IMG/VR virus record: IMGVR_UViG_3300026488_000001
Span: 1 to 64,000 of that record
Source of the DNA: a virus
Length of the DNA stretch: 64,000 nucleotides
Direction: 5' to 3' (one strand)
Within the stretch, counting starts at the first letter, position 1, and each line of letters opens with the position of its first letter. Made by a program: the position numbers and the translations under genes. The notes below the pieces were generated by a model that saw only the letters and a program-made list of their open reading frames with translations, was not told where the DNA came from and made no database searches. This document shows, piece after piece, positions 33,592 through 41,803 of the stretch.

Positions 33592-35425
33592 TCTTTTTGA
33601 CGGTATTTCTTGTGGTAGGTTAGCATTGGATAGAGCTGGAATTAAATATGAAAAATATTATGCAAGTGAAATTGATAAATATGCAATAGCGGTAACTAGG
33701 TATAATTATCCTGATACAATATTTGTCGGAGACATTAGGAATCTAAAAGGAGAAGATTTTAAAGATATAGATTTAATAATGGGAGGAAGTCCTTGTTTTG
33801 CTGAAGGAACAAAAGTTTTGACAAAAGAAGGATATAAAAATATTGAAGATATTAAACTAAATGATTATGTCTTAACACATAATAAAAGATTTTGTAGAGT
33901 ACTAGATATAGGTTATAGATATGCTGAGACTTATATTGTAAAAGCTCAAGGAATTTTATCTATTGAAACAACTTTTAATCACCCATTTTTAGTTAGAGAA
34001 ATAAGTTGGAAATGGAATAGCAAAAAAAGAACTAAAGAAAGAGTTTGGTCAGAACCAAAATGGAAAAATGCGGAGAAGTTAACAAAAAATGATTTTATAG
34101 GAATTCCTATAATTGAAATTGAAGAACTAGCATTGTCACTACAGTTAGCAGTAACTAAAGTTTATAAAGTTAATAGTTCTATTTATTTCTATAAAAGACC
34201 TAATAAGTATATTATTGAAGGAAGAATTGTAAATCAAAATGATACTTATTTTGTTGAATTTAGAACAGGCAATAGAAAACAGCGAAGAGCAGTAGTTATA
34301 GATGGAATAGTTTGGGTTCCTGTAAAAGAAGTAATAAAAACAGGACTATTTAAGAAAGTTTATAATTTAGAAGTAGAAAACGATAATACATATACAGCTA
34401 ATAATGTTATTGTTCACAATTGTCAAAATTTTAGTTTTTCTGGTAAAAAGCAAGGAATGATAACAAAAGAGAAAATAGAAGTAACTACGCTTGAACAATA
34501 TTTGGAATTAAAGGAACAAGGGTTTGAATTTGAAGGACAATCTTATCTCTTTTGGGAATTTGTAAGATTATTAAAAGAAATTAAACCTAAATGGTTTTTA
34601 CTTGAAAATGTTAGAATGGCCAAAAAGTGGAGGGATGTTATTACAAATGCTTTAGAAGTAGAACCTATTGAAATTAATTCTGCTTTAGTTTCAGCTCAAA
34701 ATAGAAGAAGGTTATATTGGACTAATATCCCTGTTAAGGGATTACCAAAAGATAAAGGTATTTTGTTGAAAGATATATTAGAGGATGAAGTTGATGAAAA
34801 ATATTATCTTGATAAAGGGATAGAAATTTTAAATAAACAGAAAGGAGGTCTTTGTAAAGAGATTGGTAAACTTGAAATTAAAGGTTTTGATTGTATAAGA
34901 AGAGTTTATAGTCCAGAAGGAAAGTCTCCAACATTGATTGCAATGCAAGGAGGTTATAGGCAACCTAAAATAATTGAAGAAAAGTATTACCTATCAGAGA
35001 AACATTTTAAAGCATTTTTAAAAAGTTATAAAAACTTTAGTTTAGATGATAGAAACAGTAAATCTAAACCGTTACTCGCAACTTATTATAAACAACCACC
35101 TCATTGCCCTTATATTTTAGATAAGGACAAATCTCTTTGTATGGATGCTTGTTATTACAAAGGTGGGAACTTAAAACAATATTTTGAGAAACATAGAAGA
35201 CAACTTGTTTTTAAAGTTAATGAAGAAAATAAGGTTAGAGTTAGAAGACTTACTCCTCTTGAATGTGAAAGACTACAAACTCTTCCGGATAATTATACTC
35301 AATATGGTTTATTTGATGACGGAAAGATAAGAAAGATTTCAGACACGCAAAGGTATAAAATGATAGGGAATGGTTGGACTGTTGATGTAATAGCTTGGAT
35401 TTTCTCATTTATAAATGATGAATGA
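33575..35425 (+). CDS. DNA (cytosine-5) methyltransferase with an intein in the catalytic motif
   Basis: The 616-residue precursor (GTG start, AGGAGGG upstream) splices to about 407 residues. Extein motifs: I SLFDGISCGRLAL, IV GGSPC-QNFS, VI LLENVRM, VIII QNRRRLYW, IX RRLTPLECERLQ, X MIGNGWTVD. Between VIII and IX lies a long target-recognition domain. The intein (residues 74-282) separates GGSP from the catalytic Cys, which doubles as the +1 splicing nucleophile. The enzyme is therefore inactive until splicing. No restriction partner is adjacent. Confidence 0.92.
   Translation: MRNILSLFDGISCGRLALDRAGIKYEKYYASEIDKYAIAVTRYNYPDTIFVGDIRNLKGEDFKDIDLIMGGSPCFAEGTKVLTKEGYKNIEDIKLNDYVLTHNKRFCRVLDIGYRYAETYIVKAQGILSIETTFNHPFLVREISWKWNSKKRTKERVWSEPKWKNAEKLTKNDFIGIPIIEIEELALSLQLAVTKVYKVNSSIYFYKRPNKYIIEGRIVNQNDTYFVEFRTGNRKQRRAVVIDGIVWVPVKEVIKTGLFKKVYNLEVENDNTYTANNVIVHNCQNFSFSGKKQGMITKEKIEVTTLEQYLELKEQGFEFEGQSYLFWEFVRLLKEIKPKWFLLENVRMAKKWRDVITNALEVEPIEINSALVSAQNRRRLYWTNIPVKGLPKDKGILLKDILEDEVDEKYYLDKGIEILNKQKGGLCKEIGKLEIKGFDCIRRVYSPEGKSPTLIAMQGGYRQPKIIEEKYYLSEKHFKAFLKSYKNFSLDDRNSKSKPLLATYYKQPPHCPYILDKDKSLCMDACYYKGGNLKQYFEKHRRQLVFKVNEENKVRVRRLTPLECERLQTLPDNYTQYGLFDDGKIRKISDTQRYKMIGNGWTVDVIAWIFSFINDE
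33794..34420 (+). other. Mini-intein (209 residues) in the C5 methyltransferase
   Basis: The segment begins CFAEGTKVLTKEGYKNIEDI (block A) and contains TTFNHPFLV (block B T-x-x-H). It ends with KVYNLEVE-NDNTYTANNVIVHN (blocks F and G), followed by Cys. All splicing residues are present: Cys1, block B His, and terminal His-Asn with +1 Cys. No LAGLIDADG or other endonuclease motif is seen, so it has probably lost mobility. Confidence 0.9.
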
Positions 35426-35433
35426 GGTAGATT

Positions 35434-35616
35434 ATGAGTTGTAATCACCAATGGGAGGAGGTTAAAGTTAAATCAAAACATTACAGATTTTGTCAAACTT
35501 GTTTTAAGATTCAGGTTTACGACAATAGATTAGGTTGGAGACTGTTAACAGATTTGGAAAAAGTAAAATTGATAAAACTCCTGAAAAAGATAATAAGGAG
35601 AAGTAAGTATGGGTAA
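35434..35616 (+). CDS. Small zinc-finger protein
   Basis: The gene encodes 60 residues with CNHQW near the start and CQTC about 15 residues later, a likely Cys/His zinc site, followed by a basic C-terminal helix. Function unknown. Its stop overlaps the next start. Confidence 0.6.
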   Translation: MSCNHQWEEVKVKSKHYRFCQTCFKIQVYDNRLGWRLLTDLEKVKLIKLLKKIIRRSKYG

Positions 35617-36133
35617 GAACAAATCTAAAAACAAAGGAAAACAATTTGAAGAAAGAGTAGCTAAAATTTTTAGAGAATGTTGGCATCTTTCAAAGCATGA
35701 ATGTCACCGTGCTTTATCATCAGGAACTTATCAAGTAGACTATTCAGATATTGTATTCTCTCCAGAAACTATTGAAAGACCTCATCTAATAGTAGAATGT
35801 AAAAAACGAAAATCTGTTCCTGCTAATCAACTTTTAACTTTTACTTCAGAATTCAACAATTGGTTAGAACAGGTAGAAGAAGCATCAGAGAAATACTTTC
35901 AGCATTTTCAAGTTTATCCGGTTTCATTAATAGTTTTTGCAGTTAATAATATGAGACCGATAGTAATAGTTGACCAAGAATTACTCTCATTAATTCCATC
36001 TAAACCAGAATTTAATCTTTATCTGATAAAGCACCCGACTTCATTAAATTTTTACATAGTGAACAATAACTATATAGGAACTTGGCTTGATCTATTTTTA
36101 AACGAATGTCTTCAACCCAAGTACAGATATTAG
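35609..36133 (+). CDS. PD-(D/E)xK nuclease, possibly a Holliday junction resolvase
   Basis: The 174-residue protein has a basic N-terminus, then KGKQFEERVAKIF (Glu on the first helix), YSDIVF (Asp) and LIVECKKR (E-x-K). This is the restriction-nuclease fold signature found in Hjc/RecU-type resolvases. T4 resolves branched DNA with gp49 before packaging; this gene lies just upstream of the packaging genes and may serve the same purpose. A 168-bp non-coding stretch follows. Confidence 0.6.
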   Translation: MGKNKSKNKGKQFEERVAKIFRECWHLSKHECHRALSSGTYQVDYSDIVFSPETIERPHLIVECKKRKSVPANQLLTFTSEFNNWLEQVEEASEKYFQHFQVYPVSLIVFAVNNMRPIVIVDQELLSLIPSKPEFNLYLIKHPTSLNFYIVNNNYIGTWLDLFLNECLQPKYRY

Positions 36134-36190
36134 TAATTATGCAATAGTTTTAATCAAAATTATTATAATTTTAGAAGCTCTATCTATCTA

Positions 36191-36219
36191 AGTTAAATAG
36201 ATATTGCTAATATTTAACT
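36191..36219 (+). other. Inverted repeat in the 168-bp gap before the packaging genes
   Basis: AGTTAAATA (36191-36199) pairs perfectly with TATTTAACT (36211-36219) across an 11-nt loop. It is AT-rich, so it could be an operator or a weak RNA hairpin. Nothing else stands out between 36134 and 36255. Confidence 0.35.
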
Positions 36220-36260
36220 AACGAAATCAGACCCTTCTTATGTTTCCCTCCTTCACAAAC

Positions 36261-36290
36261 AGGGAGGCTAATTTAGCCTCCCTTTTCTTA
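36261..36290 (+). terminator. Rho-independent terminator before the packaging module
   Basis: AGGGAGGC and GCCTCCCT form a perfect stem with a TAATTTA loop, followed by TTTTCTT. It separates the nucleotide/modification genes from the terminase unit. Confidence 0.85.
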
Positions 36291-36301
36291 AAGAGGTAAC
36301 T

Positions 36302-36781
36302 ATGAAGAAACCGATAGTGAAAGTTCAAACTGAGCTTGATAAGCAACTAACCAATCTTAGAGATTATCTTGAAGGTAATCAAACTGAATTCAAATTAGAC
36401 CCGGATTTAGATTCACTTAAACTTGAAGTAGCTTCTTTTACAAGGTTAATGATAAAGAAGTATATGTCCAGATTAATTAAACTAGGAGAAAAACTTGAAA
36501 CTTTAGAAGATGAATTACTTTCCAATGCTAATTTCTCTAACTTTATAGAACAAGTAGAATTCTATAATGGTTTAGTTCAAGCCTATAATTCAGTATTCAA
36601 CAACCTTAAATCCTTAGTACCAATTTTAAAAGAACTTTCCAAGCTATCTCAATCAGTAGAATTAAGAGTAGTAGAAACTGAAGAAGATTCTTCTATACTA
36701 GAACAATTAGAAATAAACCAAGAGACTAGAAACACTCTAAAAGAAATATTAAGTTCAGTAGTAGAACACTTAGAAGTGTAA
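36302..36781 (+). CDS. Probable terminase small subunit
   Basis: The 159-residue, almost fully helical protein has long heptad-like stretches (about 45-85 and 85-125) and an acidic C-terminus. T4 gp16 is also a small coiled-coil protein encoded immediately before the large subunit. The assignment rests on this position and the helical makeup, not on sequence motifs. AGAGGTAACT precedes the ATG. Confidence 0.5.
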   Translation: MKKPIVKVQTELDKQLTNLRDYLEGNQTEFKLDPDLDSLKLEVASFTRLMIKKYMSRLIKLGEKLETLEDELLSNANFSNFIEQVEFYNGLVQAYNSVFNNLKSLVPILKELSKLSQSVELRVVETEEDSSILEQLEINQETRNTLKEILSSVVEHLEV

Positions 36782-36816
36782 TATATTAATAAACAAAATC
36801 CATTTATTAAGCTGGG

Positions 36817-36885
36817 GCAGGGTAGGAGAGCCTGAGCTGGCCACTCAGGTTAAAGGGATTCCCAGCGTCCCTTCTCCTACCCTGC
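36817..36885 (+). ncRNA. GC-rich three-way-junction element before the terminase
   Basis: A perfect 13-bp outer stem (GCAGGGTAGGAGA, 36817-36829, with TCTCCTACCCTGC, 36873-36885) encloses two hairpins. CCTGAG/CTCAGG has a 7-nt loop (36831-36849) and AGGGA/TCCCT has a 9-nt loop (36854-36872). Together they account for almost every base. It is strikingly GC-rich for this genome and has no T-run after it, so it is not a simple terminator. It may be a packaging RNA, a cis-regulatory RNA or a pac site. Confidence 0.55.
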
Positions 36886-36916
36886 AAATCCCTAACAATC
36901 TAAAAAGAGTTCAATA

Positions 36917-37321
36917 ATGCTAAACCAACTAATCAATAAACTAAAAACCTTACCTCCTAAAGAGAAGTCTATATTAAAGAGATTAATTGAAAAGTTCCAA
37001 AATGACCCCCAATCCTTACTCCAATTGTATGCTGAACTTGAAGGTTATAAAGAAGTACCAGTAGATATAATAACATTTATAGAACACCCTAAATATTTAG
37101 GCCTTTCTTTAGGGGGTAAGATATACCCAGTATGGAAAGAAGCTCTAAAAACAATTTTCCCTAACCCATTCTACTCTCCTTATTATGAGTGCATCTACAC
37201 TGGAGCAATAGGGGTTGGGAAATGTCTTGGAAATCAACAACTTATAGAAGTTTATATGAATGAAGAAGATATAAAGAAATATGGATTAGAAGAGTTCATA
37301 ATAGAGGAAAGCAATGAGTAA
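36917..37321 (+). CDS. Terminase large subunit, N-terminal part fused to split intein N-half
   Basis: The 134-residue protein has residues 1-102 as the N-extein, ending in the first half of Walker A (YTGAIGVGK). Residues 103-134 begin with Cys (CLGNQQLIEV...) and form a 32-residue intein N-fragment, then the frame stops. The missing part of the motif (TTIARIV) is encoded 1.3 kb downstream at 38647. Functional terminase needs trans-splicing with the product of 38245-40203. The stop overlaps the start of the homing endonuclease gene. Confidence 0.9.
   Translation: MLNQLINKLKTLPPKEKSILKRLIEKFQNDPQSLLQLYAELEGYKEVPVDIITFIEHPKYLGLSLGGKIYPVWKEALKTIFPNPFYSPYYECIYTGAIGVGKCLGNQQLIEVYMNEEDIKKYGLEEFIIEESNE
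37223..37318 (+). other. Split intein N-fragment (32 residues)
   Basis: Begins CLGNQQLIEVYMNEEDI directly after the Walker A Lys. Its length is close to the short N-part of the atypically split AceL-TerL intein, which also sits in a terminase gene. Block A only; block B is on the other half. Confidence 0.85.
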
Positions 37322-38288
37322 TCCCAAGATAGTAATAACAGAGTTTAGAAAACCTATTATCTTCATTCATACTCTAGATGAGCTTCTTTTCCATCTAAAA
37401 GAAAAGACTAAACATTTTACCCACCCTGTTGTTCGTCTTACTCCTGAGATAATTGAATGGTTTAACTCACTTCAAGAACCTTTTTATGTTCCAAAAGGTA
37501 AATATGCTAAATTCCATACAGTAATATGGAAAGAGGTTTATGGTAAAGAGGAGTGGTTTAGCTCTCAAATAATAAGAGCAAATTTAAATCCATATTACTA
37601 CTACATTAGGGGTTATACAGAAGATGAGGCTAAGGTTTTAATGGAGGAAATGCGTAAAAAGAATAGTGAAGGTGTTTCCAAAGCTTTCTCTTCTATGACT
37701 CCAGAAGAAAGAAAAGCTAAATTTGGTGTGTTTTCTGATGAATATCTGAAAAAGAAGTATGGTAAAGAAGAAGGTTATAAGAAGTGGAAAGAAAGGAATG
37801 AAAAGTGGGCTAAGACAATGTCCCAAAAAGAGAATGTTATCCCTTATGGTAGGAATGATGAGTATATAGGATTTTCTAAAATATCACAACAACTGTTTGA
37901 TAAGGTTGTTCAAAGGTTAGCTGAGTACTTCCCTATGGGAGTAATGGGAATTCAATATGCTACTTTTAAAGAGGGTAAGAAAGTTCAGGCAAAACATTTT
38001 ATGGAAAATGAGAAAAGATTTGGTACTAAGTTTGTAGACTTTTATGATGAAATATCTAATGTTGTAATAGAGTTTGATGGTGCAGAATTCCACGATGATC
38101 CTGAAAGAGATTTAAAAAGATTGGAAGTAATTTATAATGCATCAAAAGCTTTTATTCTTCGTATTCCAGAGGATTTACCAAGACGAGTAGGATTTGACAA
38201 ACTTGCTAGAGTGATAGCAGACTACTTAATAAAAGTGAGAAACTATGGCTTTAAAGAAACTGAGAATTCCAATAGGGTTACTGTTTAA
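37314..38288 (+). CDS. Vsr-like/PD-(D/E)xK homing endonuclease between the terminase halves
   Basis: The C-terminal part of this 324-residue protein has KFVDFYDEISNVVIEFDG followed by AEFHDDPERDLKRLEVI, a nuclease core like Vsr and related EDxHD enzymes. A middle segment (KNSEGVSKAFSSMTPEERK) resembles NUMOD-type DNA-binding repeats. Endonucleases of this type are found between the halves of fractured, split-intein-containing genes in metagenomic phages. It overlaps both neighbours (8 bp and 44 bp), so the three genes form one tight unit. Confidence 0.8.
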   Translation: MSNPKIVITEFRKPIIFIHTLDELLFHLKEKTKHFTHPVVRLTPEIIEWFNSLQEPFYVPKGKYAKFHTVIWKEVYGKEEWFSSQIIRANLNPYYYYIRGYTEDEAKVLMEEMRKKNSEGVSKAFSSMTPEERKAKFGVFSDEYLKKKYGKEEGYKKWKERNEKWAKTMSQKENVIPYGRNDEYIGFSKISQQLFDKVVQRLAEYFPMGVMGIQYATFKEGKKVQAKHFMENEKRFGTKFVDFYDEISNVVIEFDGAEFHDDPERDLKRLEVIYNASKAFILRIPEDLPRRVGFDKLARVIADYLIKVRNYGFKETENSNRVTV

Positions 38289-38646
38289 AAAGTTAGGAAT
38301 AGAACATAACCCTGATAAGGAAGAGCAAGTTCATAACCCTCCTTGCGATGTTTATATTTCTACTCCAGAAAACAACTTGGCTAAAGTAAATTTCTTTGTA
38401 ACTAAAGAAACTGAAGTATGTGAATATGAATTAGAGAACGGTTCTACTCTTATAACCTCAACTAAACATATAGTACTAGAGAATGGAAAAGAAACTTTCA
38501 TAGATAAAGCTGAGTCAGTAGATAATGTAGATGGTAAGTCTTATAAGATATGTACTAAGAGGTATAGAGGCAAAGAGGTAGCTTATGACTTAAGTATAGA
38601 CTATCCTCACCTTTACATTACTCCTGATGGGTCTATTCATCATAAT
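38245..38646 (+). other. Split intein C-fragment (134 residues)
   Basis: Contains block B (GSTLITSTKHIVL, T-x-x-H) and blocks F/G (AYDLSIDYPHLYIT, SIHHN), with +1 Thr. Most of the intein, including block B, is on this C-half; that is the atypical split arrangement. No endonuclease domain. Confidence 0.87.
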
Positions 38647-40203
38647 ACTACGATAGCAAGAATTGTTTTGCTATATGATCTTTATAAACTTCTCTTATTA
38701 AGAGATCCTCACAAAAAATTTAACCTAATACCTACTGATAGAATAGTTATAGCTCTCTTCAACGCTACATTAGGACTAGCTGATCAGGTTTTATATGAAC
38801 CATTTAAAAACCTAATAGCCAATTCAGAATTTTTCCAAGAACACTTAGATGCTGAAAATAAGAAAACATCAGAGATTAGGTTTGTTAACAACATAGGTAT
38901 AGTAGCAGGTTCAAGATTTACTCATACCCTTGGTATGGCTGTATTTGGAGGTTTATTAGACGAAGCTAATTTTGATGTAATATCTAATCAAGCTCAGGAA
39001 AGTTATAATGCACTTCTTAGAAGAATGGAATCAAGGTTTGCTCAGGCTGGTGGCAAACTTCCTGGACATCTTTGCCTTGTTTCTTCTGAAAAGAGTCCTA
39101 CCGATTTTGTTTCTCAACACAGAGAAAAAGTAAGAGGAAAACAAGGAGTAATAATCTTTCAATATCCTATATGGGAAGTTAAAAAACATTTAGGTATCTA
39201 CTCAGGTAAAACCTTCAAAGTATTTATAGGAGATGAAACTACTGATCCATTCATAATAGAAGATGAATCTCAACTACAATATATAGATGAAACCAAAGTA
39301 ATAGATGTTCCAATAGAGTTAAAAGATAAATTTGAACTAGACTTACATAATGCTATAAGAGACTTAGCTGGTTATTCAGTAGGTTCAACTCATAGAATTT
39401 TTAAATCTAAAAACATACTCATAAAACAAGCATCCGTTATTAACCCTGTTAACCAACAGATAATAAGACTTTCCTTTAATGACAAATCAGATGTCTTAAT
39501 TAACTACTTCAACATAAACTACCTAAAGAACCCACTCTTTAAAGAATGTCCAAGAGTTATCCATATAGACCTTTCTATAACAGGAGACAGAACAGGTATA
39601 GCTTCAGGTTACATAAAAGGTTACAAAACAATAGAAAGAGTTGATCCACTAACCTTAGAAAAACATATTTTCTCTGAACCAGAAGTAGTTATTGATTTTG
39701 TAACCTATATAGAACCTTTACCAGGAGAGAGAATTCCATTTTACAAGATAAGACAATTCATAGTAGATTTATCAAGAATAGGTTACCCAGTAGCAATGGT
39801 AACTACTGACGGATTCCAATCTGAAGATATGAGACAACAGTTAACTCAAATGGGTTATAAAACTGCTTTACTATCAGTAGATAGAACTAAAGACCCTTAC
39901 CTTTCCTTTAGAGATGCTATATATGAAGAAAGAGTTTGGATACCTAAACACGACTTACTGATTAAAGAACTATTACATGTAGAAGATATAGGTAAGAAGA
40001 TAGACCATCCTCAAGAGTTTCCTGATGGTACTAAAGGTAGTAAGGATGGTGCTGATGCAGTAGTAGGAGTTTACTGGAACTTGGTAACTAATAAAGATTT
40101 AATTAAACAATTAGCTTTCCAAAGAATTCATAAAACAGAAGTCAAAGAAGAAGAACAAAGGCAAAGTGTAGCAAATCTTTTTTGGAAAGATCAAATAGAT
40201 TAG
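38245..40203 (+). CDS. Terminase large subunit, split intein C-half plus C-terminal part
   Basis: The 652-residue protein has residues 1-134 as the intein C-fragment, ending LYITPDGSIHHN. The extein then starts TTIARIVLLYDLY, completing Walker A. Later parts include the nuclease domain: HIDLSITGDRTGIASG (Asp), TTDGFQSEDM and the C-terminal GSKDGADAVVGVYW. After splicing the terminase would have about 620 residues, normal for T4 gp17-type enzymes. The start lies inside the endonuclease gene and has only a weak ribosome site. Confidence 0.9.
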   Translation: MALKKLRIPIGLLFKKLGIEHNPDKEEQVHNPPCDVYISTPENNLAKVNFFVTKETEVCEYELENGSTLITSTKHIVLENGKETFIDKAESVDNVDGKSYKICTKRYRGKEVAYDLSIDYPHLYITPDGSIHHNTTIARIVLLYDLYKLLLLRDPHKKFNLIPTDRIVIALFNATLGLADQVLYEPFKNLIANSEFFQEHLDAENKKTSEIRFVNNIGIVAGSRFTHTLGMAVFGGLLDEANFDVISNQAQESYNALLRRMESRFAQAGGKLPGHLCLVSSEKSPTDFVSQHREKVRGKQGVIIFQYPIWEVKKHLGIYSGKTFKVFIGDETTDPFIIEDESQLQYIDETKVIDVPIELKDKFELDLHNAIRDLAGYSVGSTHRIFKSKNILIKQASVINPVNQQIIRLSFNDKSDVLINYFNINYLKNPLFKECPRVIHIDLSITGDRTGIASGYIKGYKTIERVDPLTLEKHIFSEPEVVIDFVTYIEPLPGERIPFYKIRQFIVDLSRIGYPVAMVTTDGFQSEDMRQQLTQMGYKTALLSVDRTKDPYLSFRDAIYEERVWIPKHDLLIKELLHVEDIGKKIDHPQEFPDGTKGSKDGADAVVGVYWNLVTNKDLIKQLAFQRIHKTEVKEEEQRQSVANLFWKDQID

Positions 40204-40314
40204 TAATACTAATTAGGTAAATAGTAATACCAAGTATCACTTCTTTTGATTGATTATAGGAAATTTTAAATCAAGATATTACTAAGTATTACGATTTACT
40301 TAAAAAGTAATACT
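40201..40314 (+). repeat. 114-bp intergenic repeat, copy 1 (before portal gene)
   Basis: It starts at the terminase stop codon and is 111/114 identical to 53311-53424. It contains GTAATACT and AGTATTAC in both orientations and TTGATT/AATCAA around TATAGGAAATTTTA, so it could fold. It fills the whole gap before the portal gene. Confidence 0.9.
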
Positions 40315-40327
40315 ACAAAGGAAGATA

Positions 40328-41803
40328 ATGATGGGATTGCTTTCAAAAATATTAAGTGGACTCGGTTTAGACTTTTATCCTGAGCTTAACGAACAAGTTA
40401 ATACTACTTCTTACCAACCTAAACAAGACCAAGTTAAATTTGATAAGTCAGATTTTAGGATTGTATCAGAACTTGTATCTAAGTATCTTGAAGTAACAAA
40501 GAACTTTCAAGGATTTTACAAGGAAATAGAAAGAGTAAGGGAAACTTACATAGCAGAAGTAATACTAGATCAATTTACTTTTGATGCTTTAACTCCAGAT
40601 GTTTCATCTGACAATATAATAGATATAGTTCCTAACATTGACTCTAAGGAAATAGAAAAAGGTTTAGAAGATTTCCAAGAAAAGATAAATGTAGACAGAT
40701 TAGTTCAAGATATAACTCCTGATTTAATAGCTTTTGGAACATACACAGTTAAACCTGTTATTGAAGAAGGAGAAGGATTAGTAGAAATAAAGGATGAAGA
40801 ATTACCTTATGAAGTAATTCCGTTCTATAAGGGAACTGAAATTGAATTTTATCTGAAACTTAATGAGAAAGGACAACCTGAATTTTATCAACCTTATGAG
40901 TATGTAACATTTTTTGTTAATGCAAGAAGAATAAGGGTAAGGATTGATAAATCCATAATAAGAAACTTACCACAAGATAAACTTGATAAGATTCCTACTT
41001 TCCTTAAGGTAGGAACTCCTCTCTTTACAACAGGTGTTATAAAGAAGATTAAAGAACTTGACTTACTTGAAAAGCTAATACCTGCATCTAAAATTCAAAT
41101 GCTTTCTAAAGGCAATGTAGTAGGCGTATATGTTCCACCTTCAATGTCTCCAGATGAAGCTCTAAGTTTTGCTAAGCAACTTGAAAGGAAACTCAACTCT
41201 TTAGGTATATCAGTAGATAAAGATTTAGATCAACTCTCAATAACTGAAATACTTAAAGGTGCTGGTAGAATAAAAGTAATACCTGTTACATCAGAAAAAG
41301 GTCAAGTTACTAAACTCGATTATAAACCAGAAGAACCAAATGATTTATTAAATTCTATACAAGATTTAAGACAAGTAATCCTTACTTCCGTTGGGATACC
41401 TCCTGAACTCATATTCAATACTGGTAATAATACTAAAGGAGAAACTCTTAAGAGATATAGCAGGTATTTAAGGAAACTGAAATATATTCAAAAAGCTATT
41501 GTAGATGGATTGAGAGAATTAGTAATGTTACATCTTATCAATAAAGGTATTTCAGTTACTCCAGAAGACTTTTCAGTTAGATTTGCTAATACTCTCGTAA
41601 ACATAGATGATTTAGACAAAATTGAGTTTCAAGTTACAGTCGCTCAAAACCTTTCTGATTTGAATAGATTTGTTCAAGATTTAGGACAAGATGATAATCT
41701 TTCTCAGTATGTCGATTATGAAGGTTTTGCTGAATTCTTAAACCAAGAACTTACAAAGATTGGACTCGACAAGGTGATAAAGTTACCAGGAGAAGAACAA
41801 TGA
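40328..41803 (+). CDS. Portal protein (T4 gp20-like)
   Basis: The 491-residue protein directly follows the terminase. Portal features include an alpha/beta wing with PDLIAFGTYTVKPV, VIPFYKGTEIEFYLKL, the stem/clip region, and QDLRQVILTSVGIPPELIFNTG-NNTKGETLKR, typical of portal proteins. It forms the dodecameric ring through which DNA is packaged. It overlaps the next gene by 4 bp. Confidence 0.85.
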   Translation: MMGLLSKILSGLGLDFYPELNEQVNTTSYQPKQDQVKFDKSDFRIVSELVSKYLEVTKNFQGFYKEIERVRETYIAEVILDQFTFDALTPDVSSDNIIDIVPNIDSKEIEKGLEDFQEKINVDRLVQDITPDLIAFGTYTVKPVIEEGEGLVEIKDEELPYEVIPFYKGTEIEFYLKLNEKGQPEFYQPYEYVTFFVNARRIRVRIDKSIIRNLPQDKLDKIPTFLKVGTPLFTTGVIKKIKELDLLEKLIPASKIQMLSKGNVVGVYVPPSMSPDEALSFAKQLERKLNSLGISVDKDLDQLSITEILKGAGRIKVIPVTSEKGQVTKLDYKPEEPNDLLNSIQDLRQVILTSVGIPPELIFNTGNNTKGETLKRYSRYLRKLKYIQKAIVDGLRELVMLHLINKGISVTPEDFSVRFANTLVNIDDLDKIEFQVTVAQNLSDLNRFVQDLGQDDNLSQYVDYEGFAEFLNQELTKIGLDKVIKLPGEEQ

